Origin: Anaerolineaceae bacterium
GTDB lineage: Bacteria > Chloroflexota > Anaerolineae > Anaerolineales > Anaerolineaceae
DNA: 40,614 nt
Assembly (NCBI GenBank): GCA_003446605.1
Contig: DMDF01000081.1
Location: 1-40,614 of the forward strand
Direction: 5' to 3'
Made by a program: the position numbers and the translations under genes. Position 1 is the stretch's first letter. Each line of letters begins with the position of its first letter. A model generated the notes under the pieces. That model was not told the DNA's origin. It searched no databases and was given only the letters and a program-made list of their open reading frames with translations. Positions 22,949 to 32,105 of this stretch are shown one piece after another.

Positions 22949-23803
22949 TTAAATTTCGCCTAATTTTATATCAGAGCCAATTGGCTTTCTGTATAAACCA
23001 CACATTTTCATACTGAGATAAGCTTCATCATATTGATACAGCCCAATGCGAGGGATTTCAAAAGTTATTGATGTTAACCCACGGGGATCAACAGCAAAAG
23101 CTGCCCGGTATCCAGTATTAATAACATATTCAGCTACAGTGCGGTCATAATCTCCTGCGGGATAAGCAAAATATTCGACAGGTTTGCCCGTAATTTCTTC
23201 CAAATATTTTTTAGATTCTGAAACTTCCTTTTCTATTTGTTCAGGAGTACAGTTGGTTAAAAAAGGGTGGTTGATGGTGTGTGAACCAACAGTGACCAAG
23301 GGGTGGTGAGACGCTTGTGAGACCAGTTCTTCAGACATTCCATTGAAAAAATCCGCGGCAATATTTGAGGGGACATTTTTCAAATTACCCCATTGTTTTA
23401 TAGCCCTTCTTCGATAATCTGACAACCAGTTTTGTGGCTCAGCAACATGCTGGGTGGTGACAAATATAATCGCTGGTGCATTATACTTTTCCAAAATGGG
23501 TACACCGTTGATGAAGGTACTTGCCAGTCCATCATCAAAAGTTAAAAGGACCCCCGTTTTGCCCACACTAAAAAAATCATTCGGTGAAAGAAAATCGAAA
23601 CGCTTTTCCAACCAACCCAAGATTTCGTCAAGTGCTGTAGTTGTTAAAGTGGGTTGGATATCCTTTTCTACATCAAAATAATATCGACTGGCTATGCCGT
23701 GAAAAACCAAAACAAATTTTCCATTTTTCCCGATGGTATTGCTAACCCATTCGAAAAATTTCATCTTCCATAACGCATGGGTAATAAAATTTTGATATTT
23801 CAT
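22949..23803 (-). CDS. Polysaccharide deacetylase (NodB/CE4) family protein
   Basis: The 284-residue protein has FVLVFHGIA at 30-38, VLLTFDDGLAS (85-95, the catalytic and metal-binding Asp pair), and VGSHTINHPFL (172-182, metal-binding His175 and His179). The EYFAYPAGDYDRTV segment gives the catalytic-base region. This is the full NodB homology domain (PF01522). CE4 enzymes remove N-acetyl or O-acetyl groups from sugars, with a divalent metal. There is no signal peptide, so deacetylation may take place on a cytoplasmic lipid-linked intermediate rather than on exported polymer. The gene sits between two GT4 genes in the accessory block, with 53 bases to the upstream gene. Confidence 0.87.
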   Translation of the reverse strand: MKYQNFITHALWKMKFFEWVSNTIGKNGKFVLVFHGIASRYYFDVEKDIQPTLTTTALDEILGWLEKRFDFLSPNDFFSVGKTGVLLTFDDGLASTFINGVPILEKYNAPAIIFVTTQHVAEPQNWLSDYRRRAIKQWGNLKNVPSNIAADFFNGMSEELVSQASHHPLVTVGSHTINHPFLTNCTPEQIEKEVSESKKYLEEITGKPVEYFAYPAGDYDRTVAEYVINTGYRAAFAVDPRGLTSITFEIPRIGLYQYDEAYLSMKMCGLYRKPIGSDIKLGEI

Positions 23804-23856
23804 AATTCCAGTTCCAGTACTTCAATTTTGAATCAAATATGGTCCACTTGATTTTG

Positions 23857-25017
23857 CTATGATAAAGGTATTTTCCATGCTCTCTCAAGTTCACTTTTAA
23901 TTAAATCCCGCCATTTTTCCAAGGAATAAGCTTTAGCAGCTTCGTGTGCCTTTTTACCCATCCGAGCCATTCTGGATGGATCAGTGATGATATCTGAGAT
24001 TACCTTGCTCAATTCTTGAGCATCTGTCTTATGCAACAATATGCCTCTACCGTTGCCAAGAAGTTTCGGGAGAACAGATACTTCAGTAGCTATGACAGGT
24101 AAACCACAGGCCATTGCTTCCAGAACTGCCTTTGGAAAACCTTCTTTCACAAGTGTGGGAAAGACAAAAAGATGTGACTTGGAAAGTATATTAAGAACAT
24201 CTGAATGTGGGATGTTACCTAATACAAAGACTTGTTCAGTTATGTTCAGTGCTTCGCTGAGCGACACTAATGATGCCTTTTCAGGCCCATCACCTATTAC
24301 GTCTAATCTAATATCCAAACCTTGCAATAATAATAAAGGTATCGATTCAATGACTGTTTTAATATTTTTACCTTTAGAAAGCCGGGCAACGGTAACTAAT
24401 CTCAGGGTTTCGCCTGGTTTCCATGGTTTGGCCGTCTTAATACTATTCAATTGCTCTTCTGTGAGCGATGTGGAATGAACCCATTTTATATTAGGATTCT
24501 TAACTGATGGGGGATTTAAACCACCACCAGTAGCAAAGGTAACAGTTTTCCCACCTGCAATATGTTCAATTACCCAGAACAAAATTTTATCCCAGATTGT
24601 GACAGGACTGCCCCAAGTGCCGCAGTGGCGAATAAAAAGAGGTTTTTGTTGGATATATGCCAGGATCAAACCAATGAAACCAACGTCTCCTGGCACTAAT
24701 GCATGTACCGCATCAGCTTTCTTGATCTGGTGCCAAAGTTCTTGTAGATTACGCAGAAACCAAAGCGGGAGATGTAATTTTCGGTTGGTATCTCTTCCTT
24801 TTGGTTCTTTTAATGGTGAAATTATTAAATTGTTGCCTGTTAGCGCCATTGCACCTGGAGGTGGTGATGTGTCCTTCAGGGTAATGACCAGCTGAGTCTC
24901 TTCAAATATCTCAGAGATTGCACGCATCTGGAACGGAAAACCCCCTACGGTACAATATCCACTAGGCGAATTTGGATCTTTCCATGATTCTTTATGGGAG
25001 ACAACGACAAGGTTCAC
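23857..25017 (-). CDS. GT4-family glycosyltransferase
   Basis: The 386-residue GT-B protein has an N-terminal MNLVVVSHKESW with a GGFPFQM loop. LRLVTVARLSKGKN begins the C-terminal Glycos_transf_1 domain, followed by LDVIGDGPEKASL, SHLFVFPTLVKEGFPKAVLEAMACGLPVIAT and a terminal YSLEKWRDLIKSEL helix. The EGFP.A.LEAMACG box is diagnostic. Its TGA overlaps nothing downstream, but its ATG overlaps the stop of the fused methyltransferase gene by four bases, so it is coupled to it. Donor sugar unknown. Confidence 0.88.
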   Translation of the reverse strand: MNLVVVSHKESWKDPNSPSGYCTVGGFPFQMRAISEIFEETQLVITLKDTSPPPGAMALTGNNLIISPLKEPKGRDTNRKLHLPLWFLRNLQELWHQIKKADAVHALVPGDVGFIGLILAYIQQKPLFIRHCGTWGSPVTIWDKILFWVIEHIAGGKTVTFATGGGLNPPSVKNPNIKWVHSTSLTEEQLNSIKTAKPWKPGETLRLVTVARLSKGKNIKTVIESIPLLLLQGLDIRLDVIGDGPEKASLVSLSEALNITEQVFVLGNIPHSDVLNILSKSHLFVFPTLVKEGFPKAVLEAMACGLPVIATEVSVLPKLLGNGRGILLHKTDAQELSKVISDIITDPSRMARMGKKAHEAAKAYSLEKWRDLIKSELERAWKIPLS

Positions 25018-26795
25018 CTGGAGACACTCCCAATCCTTGAATCTTTTGATCCAATTAACACAGGTCGTGTATACCCGTTTAACCGATGGATTTGGACATT
25101 TGGAAAACCATTATTTCTTAATAGAAATTCAGTAAATTCTACTGATGATTTTTTTGATTTTCGATCCGCTGCTTTTGGACGCGTACTGATATTTGCCTCC
25201 ATTATCATAATTGGGGCTAATTCAGATGATTGTTTTACAACCTTAGCCATTTCTTCTTCTGAGAGGTAGTAGAGTGAGCAAAAGGCAGTCACAACATCAT
25301 AGTGCCCCCAATCGTCTTCTAGAATTTCTAATATGTTTCCATGGTGAAGTTTAAAATTATATGTGGTTATATCCATCCACTCAAAAATATCCTTGATTAG
25401 TAAAGCAGCTTCAAAGTACTCCGATGAAAGCTCCACCCCTTCTACTTCTTTAGCCCCGTTCCGCAGCATCATGATCGGTAAAATGCCGTTATTGGATCCT
25501 AAATCCAAGATACGCTTTTGCTTAATAAAAGGTTCAACAATGGATCTGATAATTTCCCAGCGCCCTGTTCCACTATCAATAGACCAAAAGCCTTTGATTG
25601 CCAGCCCCCTGCCGAAGTTAATAGGCGCGTACCAACTTTTGGCGGTTTCATTCTTCTCAGATAGGATGTCATGGGCGCTTTCTTCCGTGAGAATCGCTCT
25701 TTGAAATTGTTCATTATATTTTTTTCTATCCTGGTTTCGGCGATAATGAAACATCCAATTTCGCTTCGGGTTGTAAACCGTACCTTCAAAATCAATAAAA
25801 TAAGGCGATCGGCTGAGGTATTCATCGATCACATTTCCATAGGTGGGAACCACACCTGTAATCCCTGCTGCGTGCATGAGGTTGATTTGATGTTCAATTT
25901 CCAATAAAAAATCTTCAGGAACGGATTTTTTGATAAGTGACTTACCACGATCTTGAATAAGGCTGAGTCTTTCAAATTTATCAAGGTGTTTTGTTTCAGG
26001 ATCTTGCTTAATCTGGATTGACATGATTTTTGCCCCGTTTTCCATCAATTTATCGCGTATGATCTGACCGATTACCAGGTTTTTATAAATGATCGTCGCT
26101 TTTTCATCGATATCATAAATTTCAGCAATATTGGCTTTTCCAAATAAAATCAGTGTGTTGAACCATTCATTAAGGAAATTCTTTCGGTCACCCTTAAAAT
26201 CTTTCCTCACAAGCACAAGGTCATCACGCAAAACAATATCCAATTGATATCTCGGGCGGTGAATAAAATCCTGTTTACTTACTTGTTGGAGAATTGGAAT
26301 TTCACCGTATGGTGAGAACAACCTGAGCTCATGGTCTATACTGCCAATAATAAGATCTCCTTCTTGTAGATTTCTTCTAGCTTCAACAATTGATTTGCGG
26401 GTATTTTCAGAAATTGGAAGCTCATCAAACTTTGTGAAAGTCTCAGTTGTATATTGTTGTCTGACAGCCGTAAATAAATTCCTGGCTCGACGTCGTTTTA
26501 ATTGATCCTTTATTAAACTTACAACAAACCAGGTGATGATTGAAACCAAACCCAACCCAAACAATATAGCAATTGCAATAATCGGATCTAGAATAATCAA
26601 TAATAATATATAAAAAATTACGATGAGCAGACCAGCAACAACCTTGAACAATCGTTTTAATTGGCTTGTTGTAAACATGCGTAAACTTGAATAGCTCAGC
26701 TTGGGTATGAGGTAACCAATAAACACAGAGAAAGGATAGCACAGTCCTCTGTACTTTAAAATTTTTAGAATACTCTTGAATTTTTGTTTGATCAT
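25014..26795 (-). CDS. Membrane-anchored fusion: degenerate kinase-like domain plus methyltransferase
   Basis: The 593-residue protein has three parts. Residues about 48-94 hold two hydrophobic helices (VVAGLLIVIFYILLLIIL and IAIAILFGLGLVSIITWFVV). Residues about 170-340 read like a lipopolysaccharide-kinase/RIO-type fold: RDDLVLVRKDF supplies a Lys strand, EIEHQINLMHAAG a helix before the catalytic loop, and PYFIDFEGT a DFG-like box (335-338). In the catalytic loop the expected HGD or HRD is VPT (316-318) although Asn321 is kept, so catalysis is doubtful. From 427 a class I methyltransferase follows with RILDLGSNNG (428-437), a VEGVELS acidic strand and DVVTAFCSLYYL. It may phosphorylate or sense, and methylate, a glycan end, as chain-terminating kinase/methyltransferase proteins such as WbdD do; this analogy is inference. 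The start overlaps nothing, and the next gene is coupled. Confidence 0.75.
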   Translation of the reverse strand: MIKQKFKSILKILKYRGLCYPFSVFIGYLIPKLSYSSLRMFTTSQLKRLFKVVAGLLIVIFYILLLIILDPIIAIAILFGLGLVSIITWFVVSLIKDQLKRRRARNLFTAVRQQYTTETFTKFDELPISENTRKSIVEARRNLQEGDLIIGSIDHELRLFSPYGEIPILQQVSKQDFIHRPRYQLDIVLRDDLVLVRKDFKGDRKNFLNEWFNTLILFGKANIAEIYDIDEKATIIYKNLVIGQIIRDKLMENGAKIMSIQIKQDPETKHLDKFERLSLIQDRGKSLIKKSVPEDFLLEIEHQINLMHAAGITGVVPTYGNVIDEYLSRSPYFIDFEGTVYNPKRNWMFHYRRNQDRKKYNEQFQRAILTEESAHDILSEKNETAKSWYAPINFGRGLAIKGFWSIDSGTGRWEIIRSIVEPFIKQKRILDLGSNNGILPIMMLRNGAKEVEGVELSSEYFEAALLIKDIFEWMDITTYNFKLHHGNILEILEDDWGHYDVVTAFCSLYYLSEEEMAKVVKQSSELAPIMIMEANISTRPKAADRKSKKSSVEFTEFLLRNNGFPNVQIHRLNGYTRPVLIGSKDSRIGSVSR

Positions 26796-26810
26796 ATTAA
26801 CCCGTTGTCC

Positions 26811-27761
26811 TTAATTAGATTCTGACGGTTTTATTTTTGTGGCGGCAATAATACCTTCAAGTTTACCTAAAACACTACCCCAACTTTCTCTGCCACCATT
26901 AATTAAAGCGTATAAAAAAAATCTGATCAGGTCAAACACCTGATTTCGCCAAAAGCGATACTCCTGAATGATCGACCGTTGTGGAACAATGTCTACGAAT
27001 ACAAAACGGTAATTTACAGCAGTCTTACGAGCGATCTTGCGTGATTTCTCTCTCCCACCAGGAGCATGCAGATGTACACACTTTGCACTGCCACATTCAA
27101 GTAATTTCCAAGATTGACCAGCTCTCAAAGCTAGGTGGGCATCTTCCAATACCCCCAGCCCTGTAAAAAATGGCGCGAACCTTAGGCCATTAGTAAAAAC
27201 CTCTTTGCGCCAAAGGGCACATCCTGCGCCCATAAAATCGATTTCTCTTATCCCATCATGGGGTGGCTGTAGATAGCGATTTACTGGATATCCCGATTGA
27301 AAATCATACCTACCAGGTTCAAAAGTTGTATATAAGTGTAAACGACGATTCCAAATCCAACGACGAGAAGTCTCTGGGTTTAGGTATTGATTGGAAATAT
27401 AACCTGCAATACCACCAACAGATAGGGTTAGATCCTGATTGAACACATCAATAATGATTTTGAAAAAATCTGGTTCAAGGCGAATATCATCATCAATAAA
27501 AGCGATAAAATCGCCATTGGCATGATCTATGCCAACATTCCGCTGGATCGCGGTACCACCGTTATGCCTGATATGTCGAAGAATGAAGGGTAATACCCCG
27601 AGGGATTTAATTGCCTGTTCGGTATCATCTTCCTTGAGTGGCGCACCATCAACAAGTATTAATTCATATGGCAGGAGTATTTGTTTCGACAGGTTCGTTA
27701 TTAGCGCAAGAACCTCATTGGGACGCCTGAGTGTGGGAGTAACGACAGAGATCTTATTCAT
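26811..27761 (-). CDS. GT2-family glycosyltransferase
   Basis: The 316-residue GT-A enzyme begins KISVVTPTLRRPNEVLALI, then YELILVDGAP, IQRNVGIDHANGDFIAFIDDDIRLEP (the DDD metal-binding motif) and GCALWRKEVF. GLGVLEDAHLALRAG supplies the catalytic acid region. This is the order of inverting GT2 enzymes such as rhamnosyl- and galactofuranosyltransferases. There is no clear membrane helix apart from a moderately hydrophobic VFDLIRFFLYALI near the C-terminus, which may be an amphipathic anchor. It begins 15 bases after the gene upstream. Substrate unknown. Confidence 0.87.
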   Translation of the reverse strand: MNKISVVTPTLRRPNEVLALITNLSKQILLPYELILVDGAPLKEDDTEQAIKSLGVLPFILRHIRHNGGTAIQRNVGIDHANGDFIAFIDDDIRLEPDFFKIIIDVFNQDLTLSVGGIAGYISNQYLNPETSRRWIWNRRLHLYTTFEPGRYDFQSGYPVNRYLQPPHDGIREIDFMGAGCALWRKEVFTNGLRFAPFFTGLGVLEDAHLALRAGQSWKLLECGSAKCVHLHAPGGREKSRKIARKTAVNYRFVFVDIVPQRSIIQEYRFWRNQVFDLIRFFLYALINGGRESWGSVLGKLEGIIAATKIKPSESN

Positions 27762-27776
27762 ATAGTTCAGTTGGTT

Positions 27777-29204
27777 TTATCTTTTCTTGTAAATATTCCC
27801 AAGTTTTATCAAGCATTCCGCTACCCTTTTACCGGATTGACCATCCAGTGTATTGCCCATCATCTTACGCATAAACACTTTGCGTTCATCATGATCTGCA
27901 TCAGGGTCACTCAATCCCCTGATGATCATCGCTTTGAGATCTTCCAATGAACGTGCTACCATCGTTCCGCCGCTTTCAGCAACAGGTTTGTAGTGCTCGT
28001 ATTCCACATGTCTCGAAAATTTTTCCCACTTCGGTAAATCACTTCCTGGTGGTTCCATACCAATATTTATGACAGGTTTGTCCAACGCCATTAGCTCCAG
28101 GGAAACTGTTGAAGCGGGATTGATCCCAAGAGCACAATGATGCAATAAACTTGAATAAATTGTCAGATCTTCCCGCAAAGGCATTATCCATTGTTTATCC
28201 CATAATATAGGAGGGAAAACAACATCTGGTATATTTTTTTCTGCCATTGCTTGGATCTCCGGACTGGTGCCTTTGATATATGTTCGAACGACAAGCTGTG
28301 GTTTCGGTTTCAAGTTCGTATCTCTTAATATTTTAATGACTTCTTCAATAAACTTATGTTCATCCAGAAAATCGGTGTCCATACCTGTGGTATATAATAC
28401 AAATGGCCGATCAGGATCAATACCTAATTTTTTGCACAAATCTTTCCTAGGCAAAATATATTTTTCCTTAAAATGAAAATCGAATTGGGGTGTGCCGGTA
28501 ATACAAATTTGACGGGGTTTGATTCTATCGTATTGGTCTAACAATAAATCCTTCATTCTTTCATTCCACATCAAGTAATGATCATATGGAACAAAAATCC
28601 TGCTTCGGGTGGTGAGGTTATCCCATGAAAAAACAAAGGTTGCTATCCTGTACCCTAATTTCTTTGCAATTCGCATGGGTAAATCAGCATGAGGACCATG
28701 AATATGGGAACAATTAAAGACCAAATCTGGTTGTAATTCCCGAAATAACTTATCAAAATCTTTTGTAGGCCTGAACCACCAGCTGAATTGAAAATCGATA
28801 GAGGTCAATATTTTCAACATGCTTTTATGGGCAAATAGCATGGCGGACCATTCAAGAAGAGATCTTTTTATCTTTTGTGTTGTCGTAGTAGCCCTGGCTC
28901 GATGCAGAGCCCACATGTGTTTTGCGTTTTCTGACCACAACCAGCGGTAATGGGTAGTATGGACAAAATAGCGAAATTTTGCCACCAGGCTGCTCTCCTG
29001 ATATTCTTTGAGAAGAATGACCTGGTCAACAAATGGTCTCACATACTCGATTACCTCTCCGTGATTGACTAATGACAGTAGTGTGACTCGTGCGTTTTTG
29101 CTGAGTTCTGGCAGCGTATCGGAGTAAAGAAAGTTGCGTACCGCTTCACCGCGAGCGACGACCAGAACAATATGGGGTTTTTTCTCAGTGGTATCAAAGG
29201 CCAT
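27777..29204 (-). CDS. Probable GT-B-fold transferase, CDP-glycerol/epimerase-like
   Basis: The 475-residue protein lacks a clear GT4 signature but has the build of a GT-B enzyme. It opens with PHIVLVVARGEAVRNFL and an N-terminal half with LQPDLVFNCSHIHGPHADLPMRIAKKL. A linker with ICITGTPQFDFH follows, and then a C-terminal half with PFVLYTTGMDTDF, CALGINPASTVSLELMALDKPVINIGM and a last helix. The S..H.....NP.ST.SLE.....KPVI segment resembles CDP-glycerol glycerophosphotransferases and UDP-GlcNAc 2-epimerase-fold enzymes. It could add glycerol-phosphate or a sugar to the chain. I cannot assign the family with certainty. It is packed between two GT2 genes, 15 and 23 bases away. Confidence 0.6.
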   Translation of the reverse strand: MAFDTTEKKPHIVLVVARGEAVRNFLYSDTLPELSKNARVTLLSLVNHGEVIEYVRPFVDQVILLKEYQESSLVAKFRYFVHTTHYRWLWSENAKHMWALHRARATTTTQKIKRSLLEWSAMLFAHKSMLKILTSIDFQFSWWFRPTKDFDKLFRELQPDLVFNCSHIHGPHADLPMRIAKKLGYRIATFVFSWDNLTTRSRIFVPYDHYLMWNERMKDLLLDQYDRIKPRQICITGTPQFDFHFKEKYILPRKDLCKKLGIDPDRPFVLYTTGMDTDFLDEHKFIEEVIKILRDTNLKPKPQLVVRTYIKGTSPEIQAMAEKNIPDVVFPPILWDKQWIMPLREDLTIYSSLLHHCALGINPASTVSLELMALDKPVINIGMEPPGSDLPKWEKFSRHVEYEHYKPVAESGGTMVARSLEDLKAMIIRGLSDPDADHDERKVFMRKMMGNTLDGQSGKRVAECLIKLGNIYKKR

Positions 29205-29227
29205 CGATATAAAATTCTCCTGCTTAA

Positions 29228-30130
29228 TTACTTAAAAATGGAATGAATTGTCTTAAAAATTTTGACCCAATATCCTCTTTGGAAGAAAATCCGTGGATAT
29301 TTTACAGCTGCACGTAATAATGCAAATAAAGCTGATGCGGGCTTTGCTACCTGGGCGTACTTATAAAACCCACGCGATTGGCGATAACGTGCCATCCTTT
29401 TCCGTTTTCTGTCAAGGCGCGGTTCACCAGTGCAGCTCAATAAATAAAGATTCGAAAATTCTTTGGCAAAAGGCAAAATGTTTGAACTGGTTTTACTGGC
29501 AGAATGTTTTCTGAAAACACCGTAAGCCTTAGGGGATAAACTGATGGAGAATTGCCGGCAAACACGATACAGAAGCTCCCGATCCATCACATAATGTAAA
29601 TCCTCTCGCACATAAAAACCCACTTTTTCCAAAGCCTTTCGGCTGTAAAAGGTTGCGACTTGGTGCAAGCGATACTTTCCAGGCGGGCCAAGGCTCAAAT
29701 CCGTTGGGGATCCACCATGGAGAAAGGGTGGAATCATAGGGCTAAGGGATGGATTTCCGGACACTTGAAAGCAAAACCCGCCAATTATCGCACCTGTTTC
29801 AGGGTGCTTTCGGAAGTTATCAGCGACATCCTGGAAAGCCCCGGGCAGATAATAATCATCGCTGCTCAAAAATGTGATGATTTCCCCAGTGGTGTGAGCA
29901 AATCCCTTGTTGATGGCATGGCTTTGGCCGCGGTCGGGTATGCTTTCCCAATATGCGAGTTGATCAGAATATTTTTCAATTATTTTCTGGCTTCCGTCCG
30001 TGCTGCCACCATCAATTACAATCACCTCAAGATTAGGATAATTTTGCGTCAACACTGATTGAAGAGCTTGTTCTAAAAAATGCCCCTGGTTAAAAGAGGG
30101 AATCACAATGCTGATCTTAGGTAAATTCAT
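29228..30130 (-). CDS. GT2-family glycosyltransferase
   Basis: From the ATG at 30130 the product has 300 residues: SIVIPSFNQGHFLEQAL, LEVIVIDGGSTDGS, IPDRGQSHAINKGF, then EIITFLSSDDYYLPGAF with the SSDD metal motif, and VMDRELLYRVC near the catalytic site. This is the GT2 order found in WcaA-type glycosyltransferases. An ORF 12 codons longer can be drawn, but the ATG at 30130 overlaps the stop of the DUF5672 gene as ATGA, which is the usual coupling signal, and MNLPKISIV is a typical family start. The C-terminal 60 residues are basic and may bind the membrane surface. Sugar specificity unknown. Confidence 0.87.
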   Translation of the reverse strand: MNLPKISIVIPSFNQGHFLEQALQSVLTQNYPNLEVIVIDGGSTDGSQKIIEKYSDQLAYWESIPDRGQSHAINKGFAHTTGEIITFLSSDDYYLPGAFQDVADNFRKHPETGAIIGGFCFQVSGNPSLSPMIPPFLHGGSPTDLSLGPPGKYRLHQVATFYSRKALEKVGFYVREDLHYVMDRELLYRVCRQFSISLSPKAYGVFRKHSASKTSSNILPFAKEFSNLYLLSCTGEPRLDRKRKRMARYRQSRGFYKYAQVAKPASALFALLRAAVKYPRIFFQRGYWVKIFKTIHSIFK

Positions 30131-30933
30131 GTGATTAGATAAGGTTCCCAAAAGCCACGATCCCACTTAGCCCAAGCGTGACAGCCGAAGGGCAGTTGCT
30201 GGTTGTTCTTTTCAAAGCAATATCGCGGGTGCCGGTCAAAAGAAAACCTGAGTCCTTCTTCGATTGATGCAATTTTGAAGTCAGGATAGAAGAGATGTGC
30301 CCTGTCAGACCAGAACAAATCTTCATTAAGACTGTATCGTTTGGTGTATTTCTCCACTCCTATGCGAATTGCGCGAAGGATACGAATTTTTTTTATTAGA
30401 CGCTTGTGAATTGGCCATTCTACCAAATCGGGGATATTTACAGTGAATAATTCTTTTGAAAAAGAAACTGGCTTATAAATATAACGCTGAGTACTCAAAA
30501 CATCAAGAAAAGTTTGCACCCGCCGTAGAGAAAATCCACCATTACCAACACGAGAAATTATTGGCTTTGTACGATTTCTTTGAAAAATAGGCGCACCAAT
30601 ATAATCATAGTCAAGCTTGCAGAAATGCTTAAGTTTGTCGTTGAAAATCAGACAATCAAGCTGGTATATCAGTATGTAGTCATATTTTACAAATGCTTCA
30701 TAGAATTCACGTCGTAAAAGAAGCTTGCTGTAATCAGACACACTTCTAAAATAGTGATCTGGAAAATTTATCACTTTGCTTGGGCTAATTTTATCAAAAA
30801 AGAAATTAAGGCTGATAGGTTTAATGACAACGACCTCATAATCATTTAAAAAGTAATTAAAATGATTCAATGAAATAGATTCTTCATTTGTAAACGAATT
30901 TCGATAAATTGGCAGTACAACAGCGACATTCAT
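30127..30933 (-). CDS. DUF5672-family protein, probable glycosyltransferase
   Basis: The 268-residue protein has YDYILIYQLDCLIFND near the middle, a D.D-like pair at the end of a hydrophobic strand, followed by DYDYIGAP and VGNGGFSLRRVQTF, and a late SLNEDLFW. These blocks are what I know of DUF5672, a family common in polysaccharide and LPS loci and generally suspected to be a GT-A-type glycosyltransferase. NEDLFW with the later HAWAKWD suggests a conserved catalytic acid and His. The protein is soluble with no signal peptide. It overlaps the next GT2 gene by four bases. Activity is not established. Confidence 0.75.
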   Translation of the reverse strand: MNVAVVLPIYRNSFTNEESISLNHFNYFLNDYEVVVIKPISLNFFFDKISPSKVINFPDHYFRSVSDYSKLLLRREFYEAFVKYDYILIYQLDCLIFNDKLKHFCKLDYDYIGAPIFQRNRTKPIISRVGNGGFSLRRVQTFLDVLSTQRYIYKPVSFSKELFTVNIPDLVEWPIHKRLIKKIRILRAIRIGVEKYTKRYSLNEDLFWSDRAHLFYPDFKIASIEEGLRFSFDRHPRYCFEKNNQQLPFGCHAWAKWDRGFWEPYLIT

Positions 30934-31034
30934 ATTTTTTTTGAATTTTCAAATATTATCTGGCGTCAACCATTTTAGTTAAGGAATTAATGGACCTCAT
31001 TTGTCTAATACCTTTACCATAGCCAGTAAAGTAA

Positions 31035-32105
31035 TCAACTAACTTTTCGAGACAAAGAAGATGGTAAATGGGAAAGGAGTTTAGATAACATCTGATCGGT
31101 TTCTCCTTCAATTTTTGAAATAATTTTTGAGGACATCTCATTTATAGTTATTTTCTTTGCTATATTTAGATAATCCTGACTCATTACAAAAAATTCTGTT
31201 GACTCAAACTTTTTATAAAGAGTATTATTTATTTTTTCAGCAACCAAAATTGCCCTAAAAGCTTTCTGCATTCTTATTGGTATCCCCTGGATGCTATTAG
31301 TAATTTCACCACGATGCTTCTGAATTTTCATCAACCAAGAACTGATCCCCTCAAATGAAACTAAATTTTGCCGAATTTCTTCCTCCGCAATACAGACTTT
31401 ATACCCTCTTTTGATTAACTCAATGTTTGCATAATCGCCAGTATCATAAAACCAATCATAATTATTATTAGATTGAGGGTCTTTAATTTTAAAGGATAAA
31501 TTCTCCTTTTTCCAAATATCATTTCGAATTACTAAGCAATAAGACCCCATTGGGTTATTAATTTTTCCCTGGAGTACACTGGAAACTCTATCTCGTGGCA
31601 TCAGTGAAACCACGGCAATCTCAGGGTCTCGCTTGAATGATCTTAATGCATAATCCAATGGCTCACTGTTCAACCAGAACACATCATCATCGCATAAGAT
31701 CACATACTGACTTGAAATTAGTTTATTTAAGAAAATATCTATTTTCTTCCCATGCTGAATATTTAAGAAAGGGTTTATTATAATTTTTTGATAGTCAATA
31801 AATGGTTTGTCACCACCAGAACAATCACCAATTCTGATCTTCAGATCATAATTTTTTGTAGCGCTAACAAAATACTCAGACCATATGGCTGTCAATTGGG
31901 GGAAAACAGAAAATGTCAGGCTTTCAATGGAAGATTGCCTAATGGAAGATACAGCTATTTGCTGATTAGAATTAACATTTATGGTGCCTAAAGCACACTT
32001 CGCCATAGCCTTCAATCCACCATGATAGCGATGATTATGTGCCCATTGATTCCACAAAAATCGTAGGTTACTAAACAAATCGTTCAGCATTGGTAAGTGC
32101 TTCAT
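31035..32105 (-). CDS. Predicted GT-A-type glycosyltransferase
   Basis: The 356-residue protein has SSQYVILCDDDVFWLNSEPLDYAL near residue 130, with a CDDD metal-binding motif like that of GT2 and related GT-A enzymes. Before it, LKIRIGDCSGGDKPFIDY resembles the nucleotide-sugar loop, and GSYCLVIRNDIWKKE and WFYDTGDYANIELIKRG follow. The C-terminal 120 residues are helical and polar. It belongs to a pair with the DUF5672 gene just downstream. Start choice is uncertain: the first Met gives a 35-base overlap with the GT4 gene upstream, and Met6 at 32090 is an alternative. Neither has a good ribosome binding site. Family more exact than GT-A-like cannot be given. Confidence 0.65.
   Translation of the reverse strand: MKHLPMLNDLFSNLRFLWNQWAHNHRYHGGLKAMAKCALGTINVNSNQQIAVSSIRQSSIESLTFSVFPQLTAIWSEYFVSATKNYDLKIRIGDCSGGDKPFIDYQKIIINPFLNIQHGKKIDIFLNKLISSQYVILCDDDVFWLNSEPLDYALRSFKRDPEIAVVSLMPRDRVSSVLQGKINNPMGSYCLVIRNDIWKKENLSFKIKDPQSNNNYDWFYDTGDYANIELIKRGYKVCIAEEEIRQNLVSFEGISSWLMKIQKHRGEITNSIQGIPIRMQKAFRAILVAEKINNTLYKKFESTEFFVMSQDYLNIAKKITINEMSSKIISKIEGETDQMLSKLLSHLPSSLSRKVS

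Noticed and set aside
30956..31141. 61-codon minus-strand ORF at the end of the GT-A-like gene
   Set aside because: It overlaps the real gene in another frame and has no features or ribosome binding site.
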